The notes beneath the pieces were generated by a model. The model searched no databases. It saw only the letters and a list, made by a program, of their open reading frames with translations, and was not told the DNA's origin. Shown here piece by piece: positions 35,223 to 50,460 of a DNA stretch of 64,000 nucleotides. The position numbers were made by a program, and so were the translations under genes. The stretch lies in the NCBI GenBank assembly GCA_030867875.1, contig JAOWCC010000302.1, positions 1 to 64,000 on the forward strand. The letters run 5' to 3'. The stretch's first letter is position 1. Each line of letters begins with the position of its first letter. The stretch is from Actinernus sp. WN-2022 (taxonomy: Eukaryota > Cnidaria > Anthozoa > Actiniaria > Actinernidae).

Positions 35223-38200
35223 ACTCATCATTCATCATTCCTGATTCCTGATTCCTGATTCATCATTCCTGATTCATCATTCATCATTCCTGATTCATCA
35301 TTCCTTATTCCTGATTCATCATTCCTGATTCATCATTCATCATTCCTGATTCATCATTCATCATTCCTGATTCATCATTCATCATTCCTGATTCATCATT
35401 CATCATTCCTGATTCATCATTCCTGATTCCTGATTCATCATTCCTGAATCCTGATTCATCATTCCTGATTCATCATTTCTGATTCCTGATTCCCGATTCA
35501 TCATTCATGATTCCTGATTCATCATTCCTAATTCCTGATTCCTGATTCATCATTCCTGATTCCTGATTCATCATTCCTGATTCATGATTCACGATTCCTG
35601 ATTCCTGATTCATCATTCCTCTTTCCTGATTCATCATTCCTGATTCCTGATTCATCATTCCTGATTCCTGATTCATCATTCCTCATTCCTGATTCATCAA
35701 TCCTGATTCCTGATTCATCATTCCTCATTCCTGATTGATCATTCCTCATTCCTGATACATCATTCCTGATTCCTGATTCATCATTCCTTATTCCTGATTA
35801 ATCACTCCTGATTCCTGATTCCTGATTCATCATTCCTGATTCCTGATTCATCATTGCTGATTCCTGATTCATCATTCATCATTCCTGATTCCTGATTCAT
35901 CATTCCTGATTCATCATTCCTGATTCCTGACTCATCATTCATCATTCCTGATTCCTGATTCCTGATTCATCATTCATCATTCCTGATTCATCATTCATCA
36001 TTCCTGATTCCTGATTCATCATTCCAGATTCCTGATTCATCATTCCTGATTCATCATTCCTGATTCCTGACTCATCATTCATCATTCCTGATTCCTGATT
36101 CCTGATTCATCATTCCTGATTCATCATTCATCATTCTTGATTCATCATTCCTTATTCCTGATTCATCATTCCTGATTCCTGATTCATCATTCATCATTCC
36201 TGATTCATCATTCATCATTCCTGATTCGTCATTCATCATTCCTGATTCATCATTCCTGATTCCTGATTCCTGATTCATCATTCCTGATTCCTGATTCCTG
36301 ATTCATCATTCCTGATTCATCATTCCTGATTCATCATTCATCATTCCTGATTCATCATTCCTGATTCCTGATTCATCATTCCTGATTCCTGATTCATCAT
36401 TCCTGATTCCTGATTCATCTTTCCTGATTCCTAATTCATCATTCCTGATTCCTGATTGATCATTCCTGATTCATGATTCACGATTCCTCATTCCTGATTC
36501 ATCATTCTTCTTTCCTGAATCATCATTCCTGATTCCTGATTCATCATTCCTCATTCCTGATTCATCATTCCTCATTCCTGATTCATCAATCCTCATTCCT
36601 GATTCATCATTCCTCATTCCTGATTGATCATTCCTCATTCCTGATTGATCATTCCTCATTCCTGATTGATCATTGCTGATTCCTGATTCATCATTGCTGA
36701 TTCCTGGCTCATCATTCATCATTCCTGATTCATCATTCCTGATTCCTGATTCATCATTCCTGATTCCTGATTCATCATTCATCATTCCTGATTCATCATT
36801 CCTTATTCCTGATTCATCATTCCTGATTCCTGATTCATCATTCATCATTCCTGATTCATCATTCCTGATTCCTGACTCATCATTCATCATTCCTTATTCA
36901 TCATTCCTTATTCCTGATTCATCATTCCTGAATACTGATTCATCATTCATCATTCCTGATTCATCATTCCTGATTCATCATTCATCATTCCTGATTCATC
37001 ATTCCTTATTCCTGATTCATCATTCCTGATTCATCATTCATCATTCCTGATTCATCATTCATCATTCCTGATTCATCATTCATCATTCCTGATTCATCAT
37101 TCCTGATTCCTGATTCATCATTCCTGAATCCTGATTCATCATTCCTGATTCATCATTTCTGATTCCTGATTCCCGATTCATCATTCATGATTCCTGATTC
37201 ATCATTCATCATTCATGATTCCTGATTCATCATTCCTGATTCCTGATTCATCATTCCTGATTCATGATTCACGATTCCTGATTCCTGATTCATAATTCCT
37301 CTTTCCTGATTCATCATTCCTGATTCCTGATTCATCATTCCTGATTCCTGATTCATCATTCCTCATTCCTGATTCATCAATCCTCATTCCTGATTCCTCA
37401 TTCCTCATTCCTGATTGATCATTCCTCATTCCTGATACATCATTCCTCATTCCTGATTCATCATTCCTTATTCCTGATTAATCACTCCTGATTCCTGATT
37501 CCTGATTCATCATTCCTGATTCCTGATTCATCATTGCTGATTCCTGATTCATCATTCATCATTCCTGATTCCTGATTCATCATTCCTGATTCATCATTCC
37601 TGATTCCTGACTCATCATTCATCATTCCTGATTCCTGATTCATCATTCATCATTCCTGATTCATCATTCATCATTCCTGATTCATCATTCCTGATTCCTG
37701 ATTCATCATTCCAGATTCCTGATTCATCATTCCTGATTCATCATTCCTGATTCCTGACTCATCATTCATCATTCCTGATTCCTGATTCCTGATTCATCAT
37801 TCCTGATTCATCATTCATCATTCCTGATTCATCATTTCTGATTCCTGATTCCCGATTCATCATTCATGATTCCTGATTCATCATTCCTCATTCCTCATTC
37901 CTGATTCATCATTCCTGATTCCTGATTCATCATTCCTGATTCATGATTCACGATTCCTGATTCCTGATTCATCATTCCTTATTCCTGATTAATCACTCCT
38001 GATTCCTGATTCCTGATTCATCATTCCTGATTCCTGATTCATCATTGCTGATTCCTGATTCATCATTCATCATTCCTGATTCCTGATTCATCATTCCTGA
38101 TTCATCATTCCTGATTCCTGACTCATCATTCCTGATTCATGATTCATGATTCATCATTCCTGATTCATCATTCCTGATTCCTGATTCATCATTCCTGATT

Positions 38201-38283
38201 CCTGATTCATCATTCCTGATTCCTGATTCATCATTCCTGATTCCTGATTCATCATTCCTGATTCCTGATTCATCATTCCTGAT
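35223..38283. repeat. Mosaic heptamer segment
   Basis: A mixture of pieces seen elsewhere: an ATTCCCG block at 35,490, first-sub-domain-like sequence at 36,075-36,281, a variant marker (TTCTTCTTTCCTG at 36,505), CCTCTTT at 37,296, and a hybrid block near 37,940-37,980 where the usual lead-in to CCTCTTT runs into CCTTATTCC. I could not assign one period to it by eye. Confidence 0.6.
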
Positions 38284-38829
38284 TCATGATTCACGATTCC
38301 TGATTCCTGATTCATCATTCCTCTTTCCTGATTCATCATTCCTGATTCCTGATTCATCATTCCTGATTCCTGATTCATCATTCCTCATTCCTAATTCATC
38401 AATCCTCATTCCTGATTCATCATTCCTCATTCCTGATTGATCATTCCTCATTCCTGATTGATCATTCGTCATTCCTGATTCATCATTCCTGATTCCTGAT
38501 TCATCATTCCTGATTCCTGATTCATCACTCCTGATTCCTGATTCATCATTCCTGATTCCTGATTCATCATTGCTGATTCCTGACTCATCATTCATCATTC
38601 CTGATTCATCATTCCTGATTCCTGATTCATCATTCCTGATTCCTGATTCATCATTCATCATTCCTGATTCATCATTCCTTATTCCTGATTCATCATTCCA
38701 GATTCCTGATTCATCATTCATCATTCCTGATTCATCATTCCTGATTCCTGACTCATCATTCATCATTCCTGATTCATCATTCCTTATTCCTGATTCATCA
38801 TTCCTGAATACTGATTCATCATTCATCAT
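38284..38829. repeat. 546-bp conserved heptamer block, copy 1
   Basis: A 546-bp stretch (78 heptamers) whose variant order recurs at 50,461-51,006, 53,016-53,561, 58,911-59,456, 59,954-60,499 and 63,230-63,775. It runs from the ATTCACG/CCTCTTT marker through ATTGATC and ATTGCTG-ATTCCTG-ACTCATC to AATACTG. In one minus-strand frame it has no stop, but the opposite strand is open over much of it as well, so this is a repeat property and not a gene. Confidence 0.8.
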
Positions 38830-41121
38830 TCCTGATTCATCATTCCTGATTCCTGATTCGTCATTCCTGATTCCTGATTCATCATTGCTGATTCCTGATT
38901 CATCATCGCTGATTCAGCATTCATCATTCCTGATTCATCATTCCTGATTCCTGATTCATCATTCATCATTCCTGATTCATCATTCCAGATTCCTGATTCA
39001 TCATTCCTGATTCATCATTCATCATTCCTGATTCATCATTCATCATTCCTGATTCCTGATTCCTGATTCATCATTCCTGATTCATCATTCATCATTCCTG
39101 ATTCATCATTCCTTATTCCTGATTCATCATTCCTGATTCCTGATTCATCATTCATCATTCCTGATTCATCATTCATCATTCCTGATTCGTCATTCATCAT
39201 TCCTGATTCATCATTCCTGATTCCTGATTCATCATTCATCATTCCTGATTCATCATTCCTTATTCCTGATTCATCATTCCAGATTCCTGATTCATCATTC
39301 ATCATTCCTGATTCATCATTCATCATTCCTGATTCATCATTCATCATTCCTGATTCATCATTCCTGATTCCTGATTCATCATTCCTGAATCCTGATTCAT
39401 CATTCCTGATTCATCATTTCTGATTCCTGATTCCCCGATTCATCATTCATGATTCCTGATTCATCATTCCTCATTCCTGATTCCTGATTCATCATTCCTG
39501 ATTCCTGATTCATCATTCCTGATTCCTGATTCATCATTCCTGATTCCTGATTCATCATTCCTGATTCATGATTCACGATTCCTGATTCCTGATTCATCAT
39601 TCCTCTTTCCTGATTCATCATTCCTAATTCCTGATTCATCATTCCTGATTCCTGATTCATCATTCCTCATTCCTGATTCATCAATCCTCATTCCTGATTC
39701 ATCATTCCTCATTCCTGATTGATCATTCATTCATTCCTGATTCCTGACTCATCATTCCTGATTCATGATTCATGATTCATCATTCCTGATTCATCATTCC
39801 TGATTCCTGATTCATCATTCATCATTCCTGATTCATCATTCCTTATTCCTGATTCATCATTCCTGATTCTTGATTCATCATTCATCATTCCTGATTCATC
39901 ATTCCTGATTCCTGATTCATCATTCCTGATTCCTGATTCCTGATTCATCATTCCTGATTCATCATTCCTGATTCCTGATACATCATTCCTGATTCCTGAT
40001 TCATCATTCCTTATTCCTGATTAATCACTCCTGATTCCTGATTCCTGATTCATCATTCCTGATTCCTGATTCATCATTGCTGATTCCTGATTCATTCATT
40101 GCTGATTCCTGACTCATCATTCATCATTCCTGATTCATCATTCCTGATTCCTGACTCATCATTCCTGATTCCTGATTCATCATTCATCATTCCTGATTCA
40201 TCATTCCTTATTCCTGATTCATCATTCCAGATTCCTGATTCATCATTCATCATTCCTGATTCATCATTCCTGATTCCTGACTCATCATTCATCATTCCTG
40301 ATTCATCATTCCTTATTCCTGATTCATCATTCCTGATTCATCATTCATCATTCCTGATTCATCATTCATCATTCCTGATTCATCATTCCTGATTCCTGAT
40401 TCATCATTCCTGAATCCTGATTCATCATTCCTGATTCATCATTTCTGATTCCTGATTCCCGATTCATCATTCATGATTCCTGATTCATCATTCCTCATTC
40501 CTGATTCCTGATTCATCATTCCTGATTCCTGATTCATCATTCCTGATTCCTGATTCATCATTCCTGATTCCTGATTCATCATTCCTGATTCATGATTCAC
40601 GATTCCTGATTCCTGATTCATCATTCCTCTTTCCTGATTCATCATTCCTAATTCCTGATTCATCATTCCTCATTCCTGATTCATCATTCCTCATTCCTGA
40701 TTCATCAATCCTCATTCCTGATTCATCATTCCTCATTCCTGATTGATCATTCATCATTCCTGATTCCTGACTCATCATTCCTGATTCATGATTCATGATT
40801 CATCATTCCTGATTCATCATTCCTGATTCCTGATTCATCATTCATCATTCCCTGATTCATCATTCCTTATTCCTGATTCATCATTCCTGATTCTTGATTC
40901 ATCATTCATCATTCCTGATTCATCATTCCTGATTCCTGATTCATCATTCCTGATTCCTGATTCCTGATTCATCATTCCTGATTCATCATTCCTGATTCCT
41001 GATACATCATTCCTGATTCCTGATTCATCATTCCTTATTCCTGATTAATCACTCCTGATTCCTGATTCCTGATTCATCATTCCTGATTCCTGATTCATCA
41101 TTGCTGATTCCTGATTCATCA

Positions 41122-44100
41122 TTGCTGATTCCTGACTCATCATTCATCATTCCTGATTCATCATTCCTGATTCCTGACTCATCATTCCTGATTCCTGATT
41201 CATCATTCATCATTCCTGATTCATCATTCCTTATTCCTGATTCATCATTCCAGATTCCTGATTCATCATTCATCATTCCTGATTCATCATTCCTGATTCC
41301 TGACTCATCATTCATCATTCCTGATTCATCATTCCTTATTCCTGATTCATCATTCCTGAATACTGATTCATCATTCATCATTCCTGATTCATCATTCCTG
41401 ATTCCTGATTCGTCATTCCTGATTCCTGATTCATCATTGCTGATTCCTGATTCATCATCGCTGATTCAGCATTCATCATTCCTGATTCATCATTCCTGAT
41501 TCCTGATTCATCATTCATCATTCCTGATTCATCATTCCAGATTCCTGATTCATCATTCCTGATTCATCATTCATCATTCCTGATTCATCATTCATCATTC
41601 CTGATTCCTGATTCCTGATTCATCATTCCTGATTCATCATTCATCATTCCTGATTCATCATTCCTTATTCCTGATTCATCATTCCTGATTCCTGATTCAT
41701 CATTCATCATTCCTGATTCATCATTCATCATTCCTGATTCGTCATTCATCATTCCTGATTCATCATTCCTGATTCCTGATTCATCATTCATCATTCCTGA
41801 TTCATCATTCCTTATTCCTGATTCATCATTCCAGATTCCTGATTCATCATTCATCATTCCTGATTCATCATTCATCATTCCTGATTCATCATTCATCATT
41901 CCTGATTCATCATTCCTGATTCCTGATTCATCATTCCTGAATCCTGATTCATCATTCCTGATTCATCATTTCTGATTCCTGATTCCCGATTCATCATTCA
42001 TGATTCCTGATTCATCATTCCTCATTCCTGATTCCTGATTCATCATTCCTGATTCCTGATTCATCATTCCTGATTCCTGATTCATCATTCCTGATTCATG
42101 ATTCACGATTCCTGATTCCTGATTCATCATTCCTCTTTCCTGATTCATCATTCCTGATTCCTGATTCATCATTCCTGATTCCTGATTCATCATTCCTCAT
42201 TCCTGATTCATCAATCCTCATTCCTGATTCATCATTCCTCATTCCTGATTGATCATTCATCATTCCTGATTCCTGACTCATCATTCCTGATTCATGATTC
42301 ATGATTCATCATTCCTGATTCATCATTCCTGATTCCTGATTCATCATTCATCATTCCTGATTCATCATTCCTTATTCCTGATTAATCATTCCTGATTCTT
42401 GATTCATCATTCATCATTCCTGATTCATCATTCCTGATTCCTGATTCATCATTCCTGATTCCTGATTCCTGATTCATCATTCCTGATTCATCATTCCTGA
42501 TTCCTGATACATCATTCCTGATTCCTGATTCATCATTCCTTATTCCTGATTAATCACTCCTGATTCCTGATTCCTGATTCATCATTCCTGATTCCTGATT
42601 CATCATTGCTGATTCCTGATTCATCATTCATCATTCCTGATTCCTGATTCATCATTCCTGATTCATCATTCCTGATTCCTGACTCATCATTCCTGATTCA
42701 TGATTCATGATTCATCATTCCTGATTCATCATTCCTGATTCCTGATTCATCATTCATCATTCCTGATTCATCATTCCTTATTCCTGATTCATCATTCCTG
42801 ATTCCTGATTCATCATTGCTGATTCCTGATTCATCATTCATCATTCCTGATTCCTGATTCATCATTCCTGATTCATCATTCCTGATTCCTGACTCATCAT
42901 TCCTGATTCATGATTCATCATTCCTGATTCCTGATTCATCATTCCTGATTCCTGATTCCTGATTCATCATTCCTGATTCATCATTCCTGATTCCTGACTC
43001 ATCATTCATCATTCCTGATTCCTGATTCCTGATTCATCATTCATCATTCTTGATTCATCATTCATCATTCCTGATTCATCATTCCTGATTCCTGATTCAT
43101 CATTCCAGATTCCTGATTCATCATTCCTGATTCATCATTCCTGATTCCTGACTCATCATTCATCATTCCTGATTCCTGATTCCTGATTCATCATTCCTGA
43201 TTCATCATTCATCATTCCTGATTCATCATTCCTTATTCCTGATTCATCATTCCTGATTCCTGATTCATCATTCATCATTCCTGATTCATCATTCATCATT
43301 CCTGATTCGTCATTCATCATTCCTGATTCATCATTCCTGATTCCTGATTCCTGATTCATCATTCCTGATTCCTGATTCCTGATTCATCATTCCTGATTCA
43401 TCATTCCTGATTCCTGATTCATCATTCCTGATTCATCATTCCTGATTCCTGATTCATCATTCCTGATTCCTGATTCATCATTCCTGATTCCTGATTCATC
43501 ATTCCTGATTCCTGATTCATCATTCCTGATTCCTGATTCATCATTCCTGATTCCTGATTCATCATTCCTGATTCCTGATTCATCATTCCTGATTCATGAT
43601 TCACGATTCCTGATTCCTGATTCATCATTCCTCTTTCCTGATTCATCATTCCTGATTCCTGATTCATCATTCCTGATTCCTGATTCATCATTCCTGATTC
43701 CTGATTCATCAATCCTCATTCCTGATTCATCATTCCTCATTCCTGATTGATCATTCCTCATTCCTGATTGATCATTCCTCATTCCTGATTCATCATTCCT
43801 GATTCCTGATTCATCATTCCTGATTCCTGATTAATCACTCCTGATTCCTGATTCCTGATTCATCATTCCTGATTCCTGATTCATCATTGCTGATTCCTGA
43901 CTCATCATTCATCATTCCTGATTCATCATTCCTTATTCCTGATTCATCATTCATCATTCCTGATTCATCATTCATCATTCCTGATTCATCATTTCTGATT
44001 CCTGATTCGTCATTCATCATTCCTGATTCATCATTCATCATTCCTCATTCCTGATTCCTGATTCATCATTCCTGATTCCTGATTCCTGATTCATCATTCC

Positions 44101-45408
44101 TGATTCATCATTCCTGATTCATCATTCATCATTGCTGATTCATCATTCCTGATTCCTGATTCGTCATTCATCATTCCTGATTCATCATTCCTGATTCCTG
44201 ATTCCTGATTCATCATTCCTGATTCCTGATTCCTGATTCATCATTCCTGATTCCTGACTCATCATTCATCATTCCTGATTCCTGATTCCTGATTCATCAT
44301 TCCTGATTCATCATTCATCATTCCTGATTCATCATTCCTTATTCCTGATTCATCATTCCTGATTCATCATTCATCATTCCTGATTCATCATTCATCATTC
44401 CTGATTCATCATTCATCATTCCTGATTCATCATTCCTGATTCCTGATTCATCATTCCTGAATCCTGATTCATCATTCCTGATTCATCATTTCTGATTCCT
44501 GATTCCCGATTCATCATTCATGATTCCTGATTCATCATTCCTCATTCCTGATTCCTGATTCATCATTCCTGATTCCTGATTCATCATTCCTGATTCATGA
44601 TTCACGATTCCTGATTCCTGATTCATCATTCCTCTTTCCTGATTCATCATTCCTGATTCCTGATTCATCATTCCTGATTCCTGATTCATCATTCCTCATT
44701 CCTGATTCATCAATCCTGATTCCTGATTCATCATTCCTCATTCCTGATTGATCATTCCTCATTCCTGATACATCATTCCTGATTCCTGATTCATCATTCC
44801 TTATTCCTGATTAATCACTCCTGATTCCTGATTCCTGATTCATCATTCCTGATTCCTGATTCATCATTGCTGATTCCTGATTCATCATTCATCATTCCTG
44901 ATTCCTGATTCATCATTCCTGATTCATCATTCCTGATTCCTGACTCATCATTCATCATTCCTGATTCCTGATTCCTGATTCATCATTCATCATTCCTGAT
45001 TCATCATTCATCATTCCTGATTCATCATTCCTGATTCCTGATTCATCATTCCAGATTCCTGATTCATCATTCCTGATTCATCATTCCTGATTCCTGACTC
45101 ATCATTCATCATTCCTGATTCCTGATTCCTGATTCATCATTCCTGATTCATCATTCATCATTCTTGATTCATCATTCCTTATTCCTGATTCATCATTCCT
45201 GATTCCTGATTCATCATTCATCATTCCTGATTCATCATTCATCATTCCTGATTCGTCATTCATCATTCCTGATTCATCATTCCTGATTCCTGATTCCTGA
45301 TTCATCATTCCTGATTCCTGATTCCTGATTCATCATTCCTGATTCATCATTCCTGATTCATCATTCATCATTCCTGATTCATCATTCCTGATTCCTGATT
45401 CATCATTC
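41122..45408. repeat. 4.3-kb segment duplicated 12,180 bp downstream, copy 1
   Basis: Anchors at offset exactly 12,180: ATCGCTGATTCAGC 41,457 and 53,637, CCTCTTT 42,130 and 54,310, CCTCTTT 43,628 and 55,808. After 44.6 kb the offset becomes 12,173 because of one missing heptamer (CCTCTTT 44,629 and 56,802). The match ends near 45,408. Parts are also shared with 29.9-35 kb. Confidence 0.8.
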
Positions 45409-46387
45409 ATCATTCCTGATTCATCATTCATCATTCCTGATTCATCATTCATCATTCCTGATTCATCATTCCTGATTCCTGATTCATCATTCCTGAATCC
45501 TGATTCATCATTCCTGATTCATCATTTCTGATTCCTGATTCCCGATTCATCATTCATGATTCCTGATTCATCATTCATCATTCCTGATTCCTGATTCATC
45601 ATTCCTGATTCCTGATTCATCATTCCTGATTCCTGACTCATCATTCATCATTCCTGATTCATCATTCCTTATTCCTGATTCATCATTCCTGAATACTGAT
45701 TCATCATTCATCATTCCTGATTCATCATTCCTGATTCCTGATTCGTCATTCCAGATTCCTGATTCATCATTGCTGATTCCTGATTCATCATCGCTGATTC
45801 AGCATTCATCATTCCTGATTCATCATTCCTGATTCCTGATTCATCATTCATCATTCCTGATTCATCATTCCAGATTCCTGATTCATCATTCCTGATTCAT
45901 CATTCATCATTCCTGATTCATCATTCATCATTCCTGATTCCTGATTCCTGATTCATCATTCCTGATTCATCATTCATCATTCCTGATTCATCATTCCTTA
46001 TTCCTGATTCATCATTACTGATTCCTGATTCATCATTCATCATTCCTGATTCATCATTCATCATTCCTGATTCGTCATTCATCATTCCTGATTCATCATT
46101 CCTGATTCCTGATTCATCATTCATCATTCCTGATTCATCATTCCTTATTCCTGATTCATCATTCCAGATTCCTGATTCATCATTCATCATTCCTGATTCA
46201 TCATTCCTGATTCCTGACTCATCATTCATCATTCCTGATTCATCATTCCTTATTCCTGATTCATCATTCCTGAATACTGATTCATCATTCATCATTCCTG
46301 ATTCATCATTCCTGATTCCTGATTCGTCATTCCTGATTCCTGATTCATCATTGCTGATTCCTGATTCATCATCGCTGATTCAGCATT
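45065..46387. repeat. 1323-bp tandem duplication, copy 1
   Basis: Directly followed by a copy at offset 1323 (189 heptamers). Anchors: ATCGCTGATTCAGC at 45,790 and 47,113, and at 46,371 and 47,694. The long open stretches at 45,102-45,308 and 45,921-46,295 have identical counterparts at 46,425-46,631 and 47,244-47,618. I saw no difference between the copies. Confidence 0.85.
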
Positions 46388-47747
46388 CATCATTCCTGAT
46401 TCATCATTCCTGATTCCTGACTCATCATTCATCATTCCTGATTCCTGATTCCTGATTCATCATTCCTGATTCATCATTCATCATTCTTGATTCATCATTC
46501 CTTATTCCTGATTCATCATTCCTGATTCCTGATTCATCATTCATCATTCCTGATTCATCATTCATCATTCCTGATTCGTCATTCATCATTCCTGATTCAT
46601 CATTCCTGATTCCTGATTCCTGATTCATCATTCCTGATTCCTGATTCCTGATTCATCATTCCTGATTCATCATTCCTGATTCATCATTCATCATTCCTGA
46701 TTCATCATTCCTGATTCCTGATTCATCATTCATCATTCCTGATTCATCATTCATCATTCCTGATTCATCATTCATCATTCCTGATTCATCATTCCTGATT
46801 CCTGATTCATCATTCCTGAATCCTGATTCATCATTCCTGATTCATCATTTCTGATTCCTGATTCCCGATTCATCATTCATGATTCCTGATTCATCATTCA
46901 TCATTCCTGATTCCTGATTCATCATTCCTGATTCCTGATTCATCATTCCTGATTCCTGACTCATCATTCATCATTCCTGATTCATCATTCCTTATTCCTG
47001 ATTCATCATTCCTGAATACTGATTCATCATTCATCATTCCTGATTCATCATTCCTGATTCCTGATTCGTCATTCCAGATTCCTGATTCATCATTGCTGAT
47101 TCCTGATTCATCATCGCTGATTCAGCATTCATCATTCCTGATTCATCATTCCTGATTCCTGATTCATCATTCATCATTCCTGATTCATCATTCCAGATTC
47201 CTGATTCATCATTCCTGATTCATCATTCATCATTCCTGATTCATCATTCATCATTCCTGATTCCTGATTCCTGATTCATCATTCCTGATTCATCATTCAT
47301 CATTCCTGATTCATCATTCCTTATTCCTGATTCATCATTACTGATTCCTGATTCATCATTCATCATTCCTGATTCATCATTCATCATTCCTGATTCGTCA
47401 TTCATCATTCCTGATTCATCATTCCTGATTCCTGATTCATCATTCATCATTCCTGATTCATCATTCCTTATTCCTGATTCATCATTCCAGATTCCTGATT
47501 CATCATTCATCATTCCTGATTCATCATTCCTGATTCCTGACTCATCATTCATCATTCCTGATTCATCATTCCTTATTCCTGATTCATCATTCCTGAATAC
47601 TGATTCATCATTCATCATTCCTGATTCATCATTCCTGATTCCTGATTCGTCATTCCTGATTCCTGATTCATCATTGCTGATTCCTGATTCATCATCGCTG
47701 ATTCAGCATTCATCATTCCTGATTCATCATTCCTGATTCCTGATTCA
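46388..47747. repeat. 1323-bp tandem duplication, copy 2
   Basis: Second copy, with about 37 bp of extra matching sequence at its end. It diverges at about 47,747, where ATTCATC replaces ACTCATC. The apparent identity implies a very recent event, or a local assembly duplication. Confidence 0.85.
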
Positions 47748-48128
47748 TCATTCATCATTCCTGATTCATCATTCCAGATTCCTGATTCATCATTCCTGAT
47801 TCATCATTCATCATTCCTGATTCATCATTCATCATTCCTGATTCCTGATTCCTGATTCATCATTCCTGATTCCTGATTCATCATTCATCATTCCTGATTC
47901 ATCATTCATCATTCCTGATTCGTCATTCATCATTCCTGATTCATCATTCCTGATTCCTGATTCCTGATTCATCATTCCTGATTCCTGATTCCTGATTCAT
48001 CATTCCTGATTCATCATTCATCATTCCTGATTCATCATTCCTGATTCCTGATTCATCATTCCTGATTCATCATTCATCATTCCTGATTCATCATTCATCA
48101 TTCCTGATTCATCATTCCTGATTCCTGA

Positions 48129-49672
48129 TTCATCATTCCTGATTCATCATTCCTGATTCATCATTCATCATTCCTGATTCATTATTTCTGATTCATCATT
48201 CCTGATTCATCATTCATCATTCCTGATTCATCATTCATCATTCCTGATTCATCATTTCTGATTCCTGATTCGTCATTCATCATTCCTGATTCATCATTCA
48301 TCATTCCTCATTCCTGATTCCTGATTCATCATTCCTGATTCCTGAATCCTGATTCATCATTCCTGATTCATCATTCCTGATTCATCATTCATCATTCCTG
48401 ATTCATCATTCCTGATTCCTGATTCGTCATTCATCATTCCTGATTCATCATTCCTGATTCCTGATTCCTGATTCATCATTCCTGATTCCTGATTCCTGAT
48501 TCATCATTCCTGATTCCTGACTCATCATTCATCATTCCTGATTCCTGATTCCTGATTCATCATTCCTGATTCGTCATTCATCATTCCTGATTCATCATTC
48601 CTTATTCCTGATTCATCATTCCTGATTCATCATTCATCATTCCTGATTCCTGATTCCTGATTCATCATTCCTGATTCATCATTCATCATTCCTGATTCAT
48701 CATTCCTTATTCCTGATTCATCATTCCTGATTCATCATTCATCATTCCTGATTCCTGATTCATCATTCCTGATTCCTGATTCATCATTCCTCATTCCTGA
48801 TTCATCAATCCTCATTCCTGATTCATCATTCCTCATTCCTGATTGATCATTCCTCATTCCTGATACATCATTCCTCATTCCTGATTCATCATTCCTTATT
48901 CCTGATTAATCACTCCTGATTCCTGATTCCTGATTCATCATTCCTGATTCCTGATTCATCATTGCTGATTCCTGATTCATCATTCATCATTCCTGATTCC
49001 TGATTCATCATTCCTGATTCATCATTCCTGATTCCTGACTCATCATTCATCATTCCTGATTCCTGATTCATCATTCATCATTCCTGATTCATCATTCATC
49101 ATTCCTGATTCATCATTCCTGATTCCTGATTCATCATTCCAGATTCCTGATTCATCATTCCTGATTCATCATTCCTGATTCCTGACTCATCATTCATCAT
49201 TCCTGATTCCTGATTCCTGATTCATCATTCCTGATTCATCATTCATCATTCCTGATTCATCATTTCTGATTCCTGATTCCCGATTCATCATTCATGATTC
49301 CTGATTCATCATTCCTCATTCCTGATTCCTGATTCATCATTCCTGATTCCTGATTCATCATTCCTGATTCATGATTCACGATTCCTGATTCCTGATTCAT
49401 CATTCCTCTTTCCTGATTCATCATTCCTGATTCCTGATTCATCATTCCTGATTCCTGATTCATGATTCCTCATTCCTGATTCATCAATCCTCATTCCTGA
49501 TTCATCATTCCTCATTCCTGATTCATCATTCCTCATTCCTGATACATCATTCCTGATTCCTGATTCATCATTCCTTATTCCTGATTAATCACTCCTGATT
49601 CCTGATTCCTGATTCATCATTCCTGATTCCTGATTCATCATTGCTGATTCCTGATTCATCATTCATCATTCC
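48129..49672. repeat. 1.5-kb segment duplicated at offset 3136, copy 1
   Basis: Matches 51,265-52,808 at offset 3136 (448 heptamers). Anchors: ATTATTTCTG at 48,181 and 51,317, CCTCTTT at 49,403 and 52,539. CCTCTTT at 49,991 repeats the 49,403 block 588 bp later, giving a nested short duplication. Confidence 0.78.
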
Positions 49673-50460
49673 TGACTCATCATTCATCATTCCTGATTCC
49701 TGATTCCTGATTCATCATTCCTGATTCCTGATTCATCATTCCTGATTCCTGATTCATCATTCCTGATTCCTGACTCATCATTCATCATTCCTGATTCCTG
49801 ATTCCTGATTCATCATTCCTGATTCATCATTCATCATTCCTGATTCATCATTTCTGATTCCTGATTCCCGATTCATCATTCATGATTCCTGATTCATCAT
49901 TCCTCATTCCTGATTCCTGATTCATCATTCCTGATTCCTGATTCATCATTCCTGATTCATGATTCACGATTCCTGATTCCTGATTCATCATTCCTCTTTC
50001 CTGATTCATCATTCCTGATTCCTGATTCATCATTCCTGATTCCTGATTCATGATTCCTCATTCCTGATTCATCAATCCTCATTCCTGATTCATCATTCCT
50101 CATTCCTGATTCATCATTCCTCATTCCTGATACATCATTCCTGATTCCTGATTCATCATTCCTTATTCCTGATTAATCACTCCTGATTCCTGATTCCTGA
50201 TTCATCATTCCTGATTCCTGATTCATCATTGCTGATTCCTGATTCATCATTCATCATTCCTGATTCCTGATTCATCATTCCTGATTCATCATTCCTGATT
50301 CCTGACTCATCATTCCTGATTCATGATTCATCATTCATCATTCCTGATTCATCATTCCTGATTCCTGATTCATCATTCCTGATTCCTGATTCATCATTCC
50401 TGATTCATCATTCCTGATTCCTGATTCATCATTCCTGATTCCTGATTCATCATTCCTGAT

